Source: Thermoplasmata archaeon (lineage in GTDB: Archaea; Thermoplasmatota; Thermoplasmata; Thermoplasmatales; Thermoplasmataceae). From it: 43,578 bases of DNA. Below the pieces are notes generated by a model. It saw only the letters and a list, made by a program, of their open reading frames with translations. It was not told the origin of the DNA and searched no databases. Shown one piece after another: positions 14,571 through 22,956 of this stretch (the stretch's first letter is position 1; the number at the start of each line of letters is the position of its first letter). The DNA lies in assembly GCA_021850545.1 (NCBI GenBank), contig JAJZLU010000079.1, forward strand, positions 1 to 43,578. The letters run 5' to 3'. The position numbers and the translations under genes were made by a program.

Positions 14571-15829
14571 ACGTATACCGAACCGGTCATCCATCCAGGC
14601 GAAACCATGGCTCCCTCCATGCCGTTCGTCCCTGAACCGCAAGCGTCCCAGCATGCCCAGCTGAAAGTGCCAGTCTGGTTTATGTAGAATGATGTGGAAA
14701 CGGTTGAGCTGTCTGCAATTGGGATGTTGATGTTGCTGGAGCCGAGGGCTATAGTGAATGTGTGGGAAACCTGTGCAACTGGCACAGTAGATGCCCACTG
14801 GCCTCCGCTGACTGATATCCCCGTTGGGTTTGCCTGGCTTCCTGTCACAGTCGAATTAACCATGCTGTCGTTCAGGTAGAAGACCTTCCCTCCAACTGTG
14901 CCAGTTACGTTTGCATATGAGTCCTGTGCAAGCGGGCCCCATGTGTCGAAGTTGAATATGTTGGTTTCAATCTCAGTGTTGGCGGGGAGTGAAATGTTTG
15001 CGCTTGAGGAAAGTGCACCGTTGGACAGCACAATGAATGCTGGCTGGTGCTCACCAGCGCTGGCATTCCAAGGCTGGTGCGGGACCACGATGAGATTCAA
15101 GTTATATGGCTGTTTTGAAAGGCTCATGTTAGCAACGTTCACGTACCCTGTCATCCATCCAGGGGTCGACATTGCGCCTGTAAAGCCATTAGGATCGCCG
15201 CATCCTGCCTCGCACTGCCAGTAGTATCCTCCAGGCTGGTTGAGGATGAAAGTCGTCTGCTCTACTGTAGAAGCCATTATTGGAACATTTACAACGACGT
15301 TGTGTGTTGTGTTGCTGAATATTGTAAATGTGTGTGAAATGGAGTTGTTGTCCACATATGTTGTGGTAATCCCACCTGTAATGGCTATGCCTGATGCTGC
15401 TGTAGAAGTGGGGTCAATTGCATAAGACTGTATGAGTGTCTCGTTGTAAACAGACACCTGGTCGTTGTAGGTTCCGACCACCTTGCTGTAAGTGCTGTTG
15501 GTGGCGGCAGCTCCATCGTCATAATTCCTTATGGTCAGCTGTATTGGAACATTGGCTGGCAGTTTTATGTTCTCAGAAGACAGAAGGGTGTTATTCTGCA
15601 GCACAAAGAAGGCTGGCTGCTGGCCCGCGGTTGCGTTGAAGTAATTCTGGGTAGTTATTACAAGTGTCAACTGGTAAGGCTGCACAGTTGTGGCCTGAGT
15701 ACTGCTGGATCCAGGGCTGGATGGGCTCGAGGGTGCTGCGGCCACACTATCGTGGTATGCTACCCCTATTCCAATTCCGCCAAGAACAATTATAGCCGTG
15801 ATGGCTGCGTAGAAAATCCTCTCATTCAT
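14564..15829 (-). CDS. Exported two-domain cupredoxin-like protein
   Basis: A 421-residue protein with one N-terminal anchor (residues 5-28), a Ser/Pro linker, and two homologous domains at about 48-232 and 238-421. Each begins QPY-L-L and ends with a metal-site-like loop: H166 in SHTFTI, then C206-x3-C210 and M220; and H356, C393-x3-C397, M408. The spacing resembles CuA of cytochrome oxidase subunit II, but the histidine between the second Cys and the Met is absent in both domains. Many NxS/T sites suggest glycosylation outside the cell. As first gene of the Rieske/cytochrome b operon it is a candidate electron acceptor or structural partner. I chose the ATG at 15829, where the signal anchor begins. 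Confidence 0.75.
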   Translation of the reverse strand: MNERIFYAAITAIIVLGGIGIGVAYHDSVAAAPSSPSSPGSSSTQATTVQPYQLTLVITTQNYFNATAGQQPAFFVLQNNTLLSSENIKLPANVPIQLTIRNYDDGAAATNSTYSKVVGTYNDQVSVYNETLIQSYAIDPTSTAASGIAITGGITTTYVDNNSISHTFTIFSNTTHNVVVNVPIMASTVEQTTFILNQPGGYYWQCEAGCGDPNGFTGAMSTPGWMTGYVNVANMSLSKQPYNLNLIVVPHQPWNASAGEHQPAFIVLSNGALSSSANISLPANTEIETNIFNFDTWGPLAQDSYANVTGTVGGKVFYLNDSMVNSTVTGSQANPTGISVSGGQWASTVPVAQVSHTFTIALGSSNINIPIADSSTVSTSFYINQTGTFSWACWDACGSGTNGMEGAMVSPGWMTGSVYVY

Positions 15830-15974
15830 CTTTATTGTCCTCCCACTAGTTGGTCGTACATTTACTAGGAAAAAATGTGGTTTAACAAATAGCACATACC
15901 TAAAATGTTAAGGTATGAATTGGCCCAAGTAGTAAAAAGAGGTTTCCAGAGGCTGATTAATAGGCTGATTTTCT

Positions 15975-16008
15975 ATTTTGCCAAAAATTCAAAGTTTTTT
16001 GGCAAAAT
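15975..16008. promoter_or_regulatory. Perfect 13-bp inverted repeat
   Basis: Arms ATTTTGCCAAAAA (15975-15987) and its exact complement (15996-16008) are separated by eight bases. It lies 146 bases upstream of the cupredoxin start and 165 bases after the stop of the exported-protein gene, so it could be a terminator of the latter or a regulatory site of the respiratory operon. The rest of 15830-16172 shows no gene. Confidence 0.5.
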
Positions 16009-16172
16009 GCAGTTAATATTTCTATAGAAACCCTAATATGATAAAGAACAAGTATAAACTCTGCAAGCTTAAAATATGGGTTTGGCAAATTATGTATTTC
16101 AATTGCGCCTTAAATTAAGGCTCTCACGGCCATGTTACTGCTACAAAGCATGGGAAAACAGCATTTCTTGTT

Positions 16173-18203
16173 TCATACGCGGGCCACGTAGACCCCGTCA
16201 TTTTCATACATGGATGTATAAACAACATAACCGTCAGTGCTTGCGAGCGGAGAATATACACTATGCGGGTCAGAAATAAGGGCGCCATATTGTGTGTAAT
16301 TGAGTGAAAAGTTGTTGAAGTAGGACGAAATAATCTGGCCTGTGGTGAGATTGAGTATGTCGAAACTCTGTGAGTATGATTTGTTGACTGGGAACTCATA
16401 GGCTACACTGGAACCGAATAGGGCTTCATTATTTCCTAGAAGTAATGGGGAAAATGTACTGCTGTTCATTGGGTGCGGAATAGGCTGGCTCCAGGAAACC
16501 CGACCATCGCTATTGACATAAACAGCGTTTGACCCATTGTATCCAAGGAAGCCACCATCATAACTCAATAAAGCGCTAACGGAGGTGAGGTTGACCGTTG
16601 CAGATTTCACGATTGCTCCAGTTGTTGTGTTCACTTCCATTATATCCTGTCCACCCGAGTTATTTCCGATTGTGTAGTATACATTGGAACCCTGCTGTTC
16701 AAAATTGCTGCCATAGCTGAGATGGACAGTGAAGCCCCCGAAAGACTTGTTGAGAAGTACCTTGCCAGTAGGAATCTGCAGAAAAAGCCTGTAATTCAGG
16801 TTTTGGCCGTTTGAGTTGTCAATAAACTCGATAGCGGCATAATAAAGATTGTTTGTTAATGAGCCAAATTCCCACGCAGATAGGGCATATTTGCTGTTTG
16901 AAGTCGTGATGTTGGCAGCCACCCTCACTGTTTCTTTACTGGCATCAATATATGCTACATGTACCATGCCAGGAGATATCTGACCGTAAACCACAGAGAT
17001 GTACGCAGAATCTGGTTCGTAGGAGTAGTAGAAAACATCGTTGGAGCCGTTGAACGTAAAGGTCCTGTTAGCTTCATATGATAGGTCGCCTGTTGAAAAG
17101 TTGAAACCTAATGTCTGCACATTTATGCTTGAGGATGTCCCTCCAAGTTCCTGGGTGATATATGTTGCATAGATTGCTGTACTGTTAGCAAAAAGCAACT
17201 GGACATGTGCATCGGGCAATACTGATGAAATTCCATAATCACCATATGGAACATACAGAGTTACATTCTGGCTAATAAAGGAAATATAGCCGTACTGGAG
17301 GTTAAGGCCTATAACCTGTACGCACTCATACCTTGGGTATGAGCCAAGGATGCTATTTATTGGGGATTCGGATGCGACAAAGGCAAAAATTGTGTTGTTT
17401 TGGACCAGGAATTGGGCATATTGCCGCCCAGTGAGATTCCATTGGGATGGAAGCAACCCCGAAGAATTGAACAAGTGAGCCAAGTCAGATACCATTTCGC
17501 TGTACTGTGCATCTGGATTTTGGCCATAGTTGGTTGCATAATACTTCACCCCAAGCGCAAAGAATGACCTTAATGCACTTCTCAGATAAAAATTGCTGAA
17601 GTTTTCAATGTTAACTAGAAGATGTGATGTTCCCGGCCCCTCTGCATTGCGGGTGTTTATAAAATTGGCCCATGATGAATAATTTGGCTCGCTCAGAAGG
17701 TAAAATGTATTAACTTCACCACTCAGAGTGCCTTTGAAACTGTAATTTGCCACCACAATGCCCCTGCCATTCTCGATCCTCTGAACCAGGTGCCTTAGGT
17801 TTAACGATCTATATCCTGCCGGGTTTCCATTGAGAAGAAGCCCATCAAATCCTAGGTCCGCAATAACCTGCACCTGTGAGGCGTCCAGGCTTTCATTCAC
17901 TGAATATAGCACAGATACATTTGCCCTTTCAAGAGACCTGATATTCAGCAGTGTCTCATTGTTTGGGTTAGCCCCTGAGTAAATGACTATGGCAATATTG
18001 TCAGGAATAGAAGTAAAATTGCTGGATGCATTTGATGACTGATTGTAGCTCATAAAATCACCCACCTTCTGTGGCACTGCAGCATCGCTGTTGAAATCAA
18101 TGGGAGAATTTACCATAACCCCACTCTGTATATATTGGTACAACACAATTGAGGACGGGACTGCTACAATGACTGCTAGAAGGATAGCAATTCCTTTTCG
18201 CAT
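16173..18203 (-). CDS. Large exported protein of unknown function (676 aa)
   Basis: The N-terminus MRKGIAILLAVIVAVPSSIVLYQY is a signal peptide or membrane anchor. The rest is extracellular in character, rich in Asn/Ser/Tyr with many N-glycosylation sites. Residues about 70-240 alternate strands and helices (IAIVIYSGANPN, VSVLYSVNESL, DLGFDGLLLNGNPAGY, GRGIVVANYS), hinting at a barrel-like or glycoside-hydrolase-like fold. The C-terminal 350 residues carry repeated short strands (LSAWEFGSL, VNTTTGAIVKSA, LNLTTGQIISS) like a beta-propeller. No catalytic motif could be assigned. It precedes the cupredoxin operon on the same strand; a role at the cell surface is inference. Confidence 0.7.
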   Translation of the reverse strand: MRKGIAILLAVIVAVPSSIVLYQYIQSGVMVNSPIDFNSDAAVPQKVGDFMSYNQSSNASSNFTSIPDNIAIVIYSGANPNNETLLNIRSLERANVSVLYSVNESLDASQVQVIADLGFDGLLLNGNPAGYRSLNLRHLVQRIENGRGIVVANYSFKGTLSGEVNTFYLLSEPNYSSWANFINTRNAEGPGTSHLLVNIENFSNFYLRSALRSFFALGVKYYATNYGQNPDAQYSEMVSDLAHLFNSSGLLPSQWNLTGRQYAQFLVQNNTIFAFVASESPINSILGSYPRYECVQVIGLNLQYGYISFISQNVTLYVPYGDYGISSVLPDAHVQLLFANSTAIYATYITQELGGTSSSINVQTLGFNFSTGDLSYEANRTFTFNGSNDVFYYSYEPDSAYISVVYGQISPGMVHVAYIDASKETVRVAANITTSNSKYALSAWEFGSLTNNLYYAAIEFIDNSNGQNLNYRLFLQIPTGKVLLNKSFGGFTVHLSYGSNFEQQGSNVYYTIGNNSGGQDIMEVNTTTGAIVKSATVNLTSVSALLSYDGGFLGYNGSNAVYVNSDGRVSWSQPIPHPMNSSTFSPLLLGNNEALFGSSVAYEFPVNKSYSQSFDILNLTTGQIISSYFNNFSLNYTQYGALISDPHSVYSPLASTDGYVVYTSMYENDGVYVARV

Positions 18204-18381
18204 AAAATAAACAAAGAATTATATTATTTAAGATTTGTCTAAATTGAAATTCTGCCTATTTTCTGAAACATGGGAAATGCGGCTGTCACTCAGACTTCAA
18301 AGTGTATAAATCATAGATCCGAGCAAAAGGCTGAGTAATATAGTGCAAATATGTTCCCTGGCTCAATTAATAAAATACAAG

Positions 18382-18465
18382 CGCTGGGAGGGAGATTTGA
18401 ACTCCCGATCTACTAAGAGAACAGGTTTTCCAGACCTGCGCCCTACCAGGCTAGGCTATCCCAGC
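18382..18465 (-). tRNA. tRNA-Ser(GGA)
   Basis: Minus strand, 84 bases. Acceptor GCTGGGA pairs with TCCCAGC. The D arm contains GCCTAGCCTGGTAGGGC, and the anticodon stem CAGGT/ACCTG encloses CTGGAAA with anticodon GGA. A long class II variable arm (TTCTCTTAGTAGATC) and T arm GGGAG-TTCAAAT-CTCCC follow. Discriminator G as expected for Ser. No intron and no encoded CCA. Reads UCC and UCU. Confidence 0.95.
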
Positions 18466-18512
18466 TCTGAACCTCAATCTATCCGGATTATATAAGAGTT
18501 TGATGGTGCCAG

Positions 18513-18956
18513 CTATTTTACATGATCGAATACAGGCACTGACAGAGTTTTAGAGATGCCTTCCATACCCTTCAGCCGCCCGAGAACCAAATCCGATAGT
18601 TCCTTCATGTCCTTCGCTATTGCTAGGAGTATGAGGTCCCATTGGCCAGCAATGATAGACGCAGTGAGGATGTTGTCCATCTTGCACAGGTTCCTGCATA
18701 GCTCCCTCTGGCTTACCAGCGATTTGTAATCGTATTCAATGAGAATGTAGGCCATGATGGAATATCCCAGTTTCTCATAGTCCAGGTCTATTGTATACTT
18801 CTGAATGTATCCATCCTTCCTGAGGCGCTCCATCCTTTCAAAGACAGTGGCCCTCGGAATCCCGAGCTTGGAGGATATTTCAGATATCTTGTCCCTGCCG
18901 TTTTCCTGCAGGTAAGATAAAATTTGAAGATCCTTGCTATCCAATTTTCCTTGCAC
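18513..18956 (-). CDS. Lrp/AsnC-family transcriptional regulator
   Basis: The product has an N-terminal HTH (LDSKDLQILSYLQENGRDKI, then a recognition helix GIPRATVFERMERLRKDGYI) and a C-terminal RAM/ligand domain with the usual G-x-WD (AGQWDLILLAIAKD). I chose the GTG at 18956: a TATA box TTTTATATA (18978-18986) is centred 26 bases upstream, which fits a leaderless message, and homologues start at this point. An ATG at 18989 lies before the TATA box. Probably regulates amino-acid metabolism or its own gene; the effector is unknown. Confidence 0.88.
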   Translation of the reverse strand: MQGKLDSKDLQILSYLQENGRDKISEISSKLGIPRATVFERMERLRKDGYIQKYTIDLDYEKLGYSIMAYILIEYDYKSLVSQRELCRNLCKMDNILTASIIAGQWDLILLAIAKDMKELSDLVLGRLKGMEGISKTLSVPVFDHVK

Positions 18957-18977
18957 TAATGTTAAAAAAATTCTGAG

Positions 18978-18986
18978 TATATAAAA
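18978..18986 (-). promoter_or_regulatory. TATA box of the Lrp-type gene
   Basis: Minus-strand TTTTATATA centred 26 bases before the GTG start at 18956, the distance expected for a leaderless archaeal transcript. The stretch 18990-19260 upstream shows nothing else I can identify. Confidence 0.6.
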
Positions 18987-19260
18987 CAATGTTTACAAAA
19001 TGGCGCAAAATGAAAACAATACTTAAATAGGGTTTTGAAAAATTCCGGAACCGGGTGGCACAGACAGCCATTGATGCATATTTCTATACAGAGATGTTTC
19101 TTTTAGTGGATTTTCGACGTGTATTGTAGTTATTCAAGCATCAGCTATGACCGTTAAAAATATATTTACTTAAACATCCGGGCTCATTTGCATCACGAAG
19201 CAACACTCTTCAGAATCAGTCTTGTGCCAAATCAATGCTGTGCCCTTGTATACATGAGGA

Positions 19261-19344
19261 CGCCGGGGGGGAGATTTGAACTCCCGAGCTACAAAGAGCA
19301 ATAGATCTCGAGTCTATCGCCATACCGGGCTAGGCTACCCCGGC
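19261..19344 (-). tRNA. tRNA-Ser(CGA)
   Basis: Minus strand, 84 bases. Acceptor GCCGGGG/CCCCGGC, D arm GCCTAGCCCGGTATGGC, anticodon stem ATAGA/TCTAT with loop CTCGAGA (anticodon CGA), variable arm TGCTCTTTGTAGCTC, T arm GGGAG-TTCAAAT-CTCCC, discriminator G. It decodes UCG and shares the T arm of the tRNA-Ser(GGA) less than 1 kb away. Confidence 0.95.
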
Positions 19345-19380
19345 TCCATTGACGCATTATTATGGTACACATTAAACTTT

Positions 19381-19800
19381 TCAGGATGTACTGATTCTGG
19401 CATGTTCCTTCATCATACATCGGTCCATGACTACAAGAATTGAGTTTTTCTTAGCCAGGGAAGCAGCTTCCTCGTTTATGACCCCTTCCTGCATCCATAC
19501 TGTCTTTGGGTGGATTTTGACCGCTTCCTGCACAATAGGCACAACGGCATCGGATTTCCTGAAAATGTCAACTATATCCACCTTCTTGTCCCCGGGAATG
19601 TCCATCAAGCCCTTATATGACTTGAGGCCTTCCCACTGTTCTATGCCAGGGTTCACAGGCAGTATTTCATATCCGTTCTCCCGGAGATAGTTGGCAACCC
19701 TGTAGCTGTCCCTCTCCGGTTTGTCGGAAATCCCCACAACTGCAACAGTCTTGCTTTCCTTCAGAATGGACAGGATCTTGTCCTCATCAAATGATGCCAT
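19381..19800 (-). CDS. CoA-binding domain protein (YccU-like)
   Basis: A 139-residue single-domain protein of the CoA_binding family. The Rossmann start is VAVVGISDKPERDSYRVANYLRENGY, followed by VNPG, VDIVDIFRKSDAVVPIVQEA and HPKTVWMQEGV, which are the family landmarks; CMMKEHAR closes the domain. It is related to the N-terminal domain of succinyl-CoA synthetase alpha but lacks the ligase part. The exact role is unknown. The ATG at 19800 (MASFDEDK) is preferred to 19815. Divergent from the TFS gene. Confidence 0.88.
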   Translation of the reverse strand: MASFDEDKILSILKESKTVAVVGISDKPERDSYRVANYLRENGYEILPVNPGIEQWEGLKSYKGLMDIPGDKKVDIVDIFRKSDAVVPIVQEAVKIHPKTVWMQEGVINEEAASLAKKNSILVVMDRCMMKEHARISTS

Positions 19801-19882
19801 AGCCAAAAATTCCACCTGGCATATTAAGCTTGATAGGTCCCTTAGTCAATGTATTTATAGGTTCTACAATTACTCACCTTCC

Positions 19883-20197
19883 ATGGCGATGATGTTTTGC
19901 CCTAAGTGCGGTTCTCTGATGTCACCCTCAGGCGGAAAGCTGGTTTGCGGTAGTTGCCATTTTACAATGAATCCTTCGGAAAGTGGAACAAGCCAGATCG
20001 TCAGCAAGAGCACCCAGAAAGAAGTAATAATGATCAAGGAAGAAAAGGCAGTGGAACCACTGGATTCAGATGCTGTGTGCCCAAAGTGCAAACACTTGGG
20101 TGCTTATTATCTCCTCAAGCAAACGCGTTCAGCAGATGAGCCTGAGACTAAGTTCTACACTTGCGAAGCCTGCGGGCACAGATGGAGAGAATACTGA
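19883..20197 (+). CDS. tfs: Transcription factor S (TFS, TFIIS-like cleavage factor)
   Basis: A 104-residue protein with two zinc ribbons. The N-terminal one has CPKC and CGSC (residues 6-25); the C-terminal one has CPKC and CEAC and carries the catalytic acidic hairpin TRSADEPET that reaches into the RNA polymerase active site to stimulate cleavage of backtracked RNA. The start at 19883 lies 26 bases after the centre of a TATA-like TTTATA (19854-19859), so the message is probably leaderless; longer in-frame extension upstream is not conserved in the family. Confidence 0.95.
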   Translation: MAMMFCPKCGSLMSPSGGKLVCGSCHFTMNPSESGTSQIVSKSTQKEVIMIKEEKAVEPLDSDAVCPKCKHLGAYYLLKQTRSADEPETKFYTCEACGHRWREY

Positions 20198-20263
20198 CAA
20201 TCAATTTGCCAGAATCTATGCTGCCTCAATAGGTTAAAATTACATGATTGATTTGGTGTCATA

Positions 20264-21634
20264 ATGGTTCTAGAAGGTCTTGCCGGATCTCTCAGGGAAA
20301 CACTGCGGAAGATATCCCACTCAAGTTACATCGACAGGGAGACGATAAAGGAAGTCGCAAAGGATGTGCAAAGGGCACTCCTCAAGGCCGATGTAAACGT
20401 GAAGCTTGTCCTTGAGCTTTCCTCTGCACTTGAAAGGAGGGCAAACGAGGAAAAACCCCCGGCAGGCATGACTGCACAGGACTATCTTGTCAAGATTGTT
20501 TATGAGGAGCTCCTGAAGATTCTTGGTGAGGATTCCAAACTCACATTAAAGGAGCAGACAATAATGCTCGTTGGACTTTATGGCCAGGGGAAAACCACGT
20601 CAGCTGGCAAACTGTCCAGATTTTTCCACAGGAAAGGCCTCAGTGTGGGGGTTATTGCAGCAGATGTCCACAGGCCTGGTGCATACGACCAGCTTGAGCA
20701 GCTCGCAAAGAAACTCAATGTCCCATTTTACGGCGAAAAGGGAGAGAAAAACCCTGTCAGGATCATCAGGAACGGCCTGAAAGAGCACGGTGAACTCAAG
20801 GTAAAGATTATTGATACAAGTGGGAGAGACTCACTCAATGATGACCTGATAAGGGAAATTAAGGAGATCAAGAATGCGTTCAACCCTGACGAGGTTCTTC
20901 TAGTGATAGATGCGACAGTGGGACAACAGGCGGGCCCGCAGGCACAGACCATTAACGATGCCATTGGCATCACAGGCGTGATACTCACCAAAATGGATGG
21001 AACTGGGAAGGGAGGTGGCGCCCTTAGCGCTGTATCCCAGATCCACGCACCTGTTTACTTCATCGGGACAGGAGAACATCCTGAAGACCTGGAAATATTC
21101 CAGTCCAAGAAATTCCTTTCAAGGCTGCTTGGCCTCGGTGACCTTGAAACTCTTCTCGAGGCATTCAAGGAGACCAACATATCTGAGGAAGAGGCGGAGG
21201 AATCCGTAAACAAGCTCATGTCCGGGAAGTTCAACCTTAAGGACATGTACGAAATCTGGGAAAAATTTGCCCAGCCCGGGCTTATCTCAAAGATGTTTGA
21301 CTCACTTCCCCTTGCCAGAATGCCCGGGGGGAACAAGATAGATTCCAATGCGATAGAGAGCGCCCAGGAAAAACTGAGAAACTACAGGGTCATAATGGAT
21401 TCAATGACTTACCATGAACTGGAGAACCCCGATGAGATCAACGCCAAAAGGATTGCCAGGATTTCAAGGGGATCAGGAAGAACTGAAGCAGACATAAGGG
21501 GTCTTCTCAGGGAATTCAAGGCAATGAAGAACAATCTCAAGGCCATGAAAGGAAACCGTGGTTTCAAGAAGATGATGAGGGCACAGATTAAATCAGGAAA
21601 CTTCGGCCTTGAGAATATTGAAGAGATGAATTAG
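20264..21634 (+). CDS. srp54: Signal recognition particle GTPase SRP54
   Basis: A 456-residue protein with the N domain (1-90), the GTPase G domain with P-loop GLYGQGKTT, AADVHRPGAYDQLEQLA, DTSGRD and TKMDGTGKGGGALS, and the methionine-rich M domain at the C-terminus that binds SRP RNA and signal peptides. Usual archaeal length. Stop TAG overlaps the stop of the convergent flavoprotein gene by three bases (TTAG). Confidence 0.97.
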   Translation: MVLEGLAGSLRETLRKISHSSYIDRETIKEVAKDVQRALLKADVNVKLVLELSSALERRANEEKPPAGMTAQDYLVKIVYEELLKILGEDSKLTLKEQTIMLVGLYGQGKTTSAGKLSRFFHRKGLSVGVIAADVHRPGAYDQLEQLAKKLNVPFYGEKGEKNPVRIIRNGLKEHGELKVKIIDTSGRDSLNDDLIREIKEIKNAFNPDEVLLVIDATVGQQAGPQAQTINDAIGITGVILTKMDGTGKGGGALSAVSQIHAPVYFIGTGEHPEDLEIFQSKKFLSRLLGLGDLETLLEAFKETNISEEEAEESVNKLMSGKFNLKDMYEIWEKFAQPGLISKMFDSLPLARMPGGNKIDSNAIESAQEKLRNYRVIMDSMTYHELENPDEINAKRIARISRGSGRTEADIRGLLREFKAMKNNLKAMKGNRGFKKMMRAQIKSGNFGLENIEEMN

Positions 21635-22761
21635 CTCCCGGTGCCGAGAATTTCTTCAATGTCCTTAATGGACATCCCTGATTTTCCCAAAAGTTCCCTG
21701 ACTGAAACCTCATTGAACTCATATTCCGACAGCCTGGACAAAAGTTCCTCAATTCTGCGGATATCTGATTTGGCCATAGCCTTTCTAAGGAGAAGCTGCT
21801 GATCCATTCCTGGAATCAGGTTTTCATCAACTGCCTTTGCATAATGTTTCACTGCGTCACCGCCTTCCCCGTTTGATCCCAGTATGGCCTGTGCGGCAAT
21901 TTTTCCAGAGATAAATGCCTCCCTGTAACCTGTCATAAAGAACCGGTCATAAAGCCCAGCAGCTGAACCAGCAAGCAATATCCTGCCACTTCCAAGAGCG
22001 GGTTCTTCGCTATGGATGGCTCTTCTGCTCCCGGATATGAACGCTCTCCCGATGTCTATGCCTTGTCTAGGGGATTCATTTTCTCCAGTGAACTCCTTAA
22101 TCTGGAGCCTGTTAAACTGGCCATGCCCTCTCGGCACAAGATAATTCATTGAAAGTTCCTTGCCAATCTCTATGACAGGAATTGACCCGGCAGCCTTTGA
22201 AGTGAACCGCCCGTATTGGTAACTGAATTCTGTAGCTGTATTGGATGAGTTTTCGGTGACGCTTCCGGGATTGCCCGTGGCAATAACGGCATGAGTGGCC
22301 CTTATGGTAGCCGCCTTTCCCGCAGCCCTATATGTTATTCTTACGAGGTCGCCTTCCTGGAAGTAGTTTATCAGTTCAGCCCTGATCGTCAACTTGGCCC
22401 CGGCAAGAACTGCTCCAGATATAAGCTCCTTGTCAAGACGGTCCCTTTCAACCACAGTGTTGAATGCATCACCCTCTTTTCCAGAAGGGAACATGTGCAC
22501 TGATGCCTTGCCTGCCTTCAGCTCAATGCTTTCCGGTTTAGCAAGCCTGATCCTTGGATCCTCCATGAATTCCTGAAGTTCGCCGAATCCAATATTCACC
22601 AGGTCAGCGCAGATCACTGGGGCACCCACTTCCATCTTTGAGTCGATGACAAACGTTCTCATGCCGGCTTCTGCAAGTTTGCTGGCTGCCACTGAACCTG
22701 CTGGCCCTGCACCTGCAATTGCAACGTCATATGTCATGCCCTGCTCATTTTGCCCATTCAT
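21631..22761 (-). CDS. Geranylgeranyl-reductase-family flavoprotein
   Basis: A 376-residue FAD enzyme. The dinucleotide-binding motif is VAIAGAGPAGSVAASKLAEAG near residues 11-32, with the acidic VIDSK strand end; PVICADLVN follows, and a second FAD motif is GRILLAGSAAGLYDRFFMTG. The family saturates isoprenoid chains of archaeal lipids or reduces related polyprenyl groups. It is shorter than typical lipid reductases and its true substrate is uncertain. It faces a second, longer paralogue across a 195-base divergent promoter region. Confidence 0.82.
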   Translation of the reverse strand: MNGQNEQGMTYDVAIAGAGPAGSVAASKLAEAGMRTFVIDSKMEVGAPVICADLVNIGFGELQEFMEDPRIRLAKPESIELKAGKASVHMFPSGKEGDAFNTVVERDRLDKELISGAVLAGAKLTIRAELINYFQEGDLVRITYRAAGKAATIRATHAVIATGNPGSVTENSSNTATEFSYQYGRFTSKAAGSIPVIEIGKELSMNYLVPRGHGQFNRLQIKEFTGENESPRQGIDIGRAFISGSRRAIHSEEPALGSGRILLAGSAAGLYDRFFMTGYREAFISGKIAAQAILGSNGEGGDAVKHYAKAVDENLIPGMDQQLLLRKAMAKSDIRRIEELLSRLSEYEFNEVSVRELLGKSGMSIKDIEEILGTGS

Positions 22762-22956
22762 GGGATACCAGTGATGCTACATGATTGTAAGCTGGATTTA
22801 CTATTTTGCAGCCGTGAATTGCAAACCTGTACCGAAGCCATGGATAACCATTAGTGCAACGGGAAAAGATCCCGCAATGCACAGAACTGTGCATAATAGC
22901 TTCTGCTAAACAATGTTTAAATACCGTCGAATATACAGAGAATCTAGTAGGTTCCC

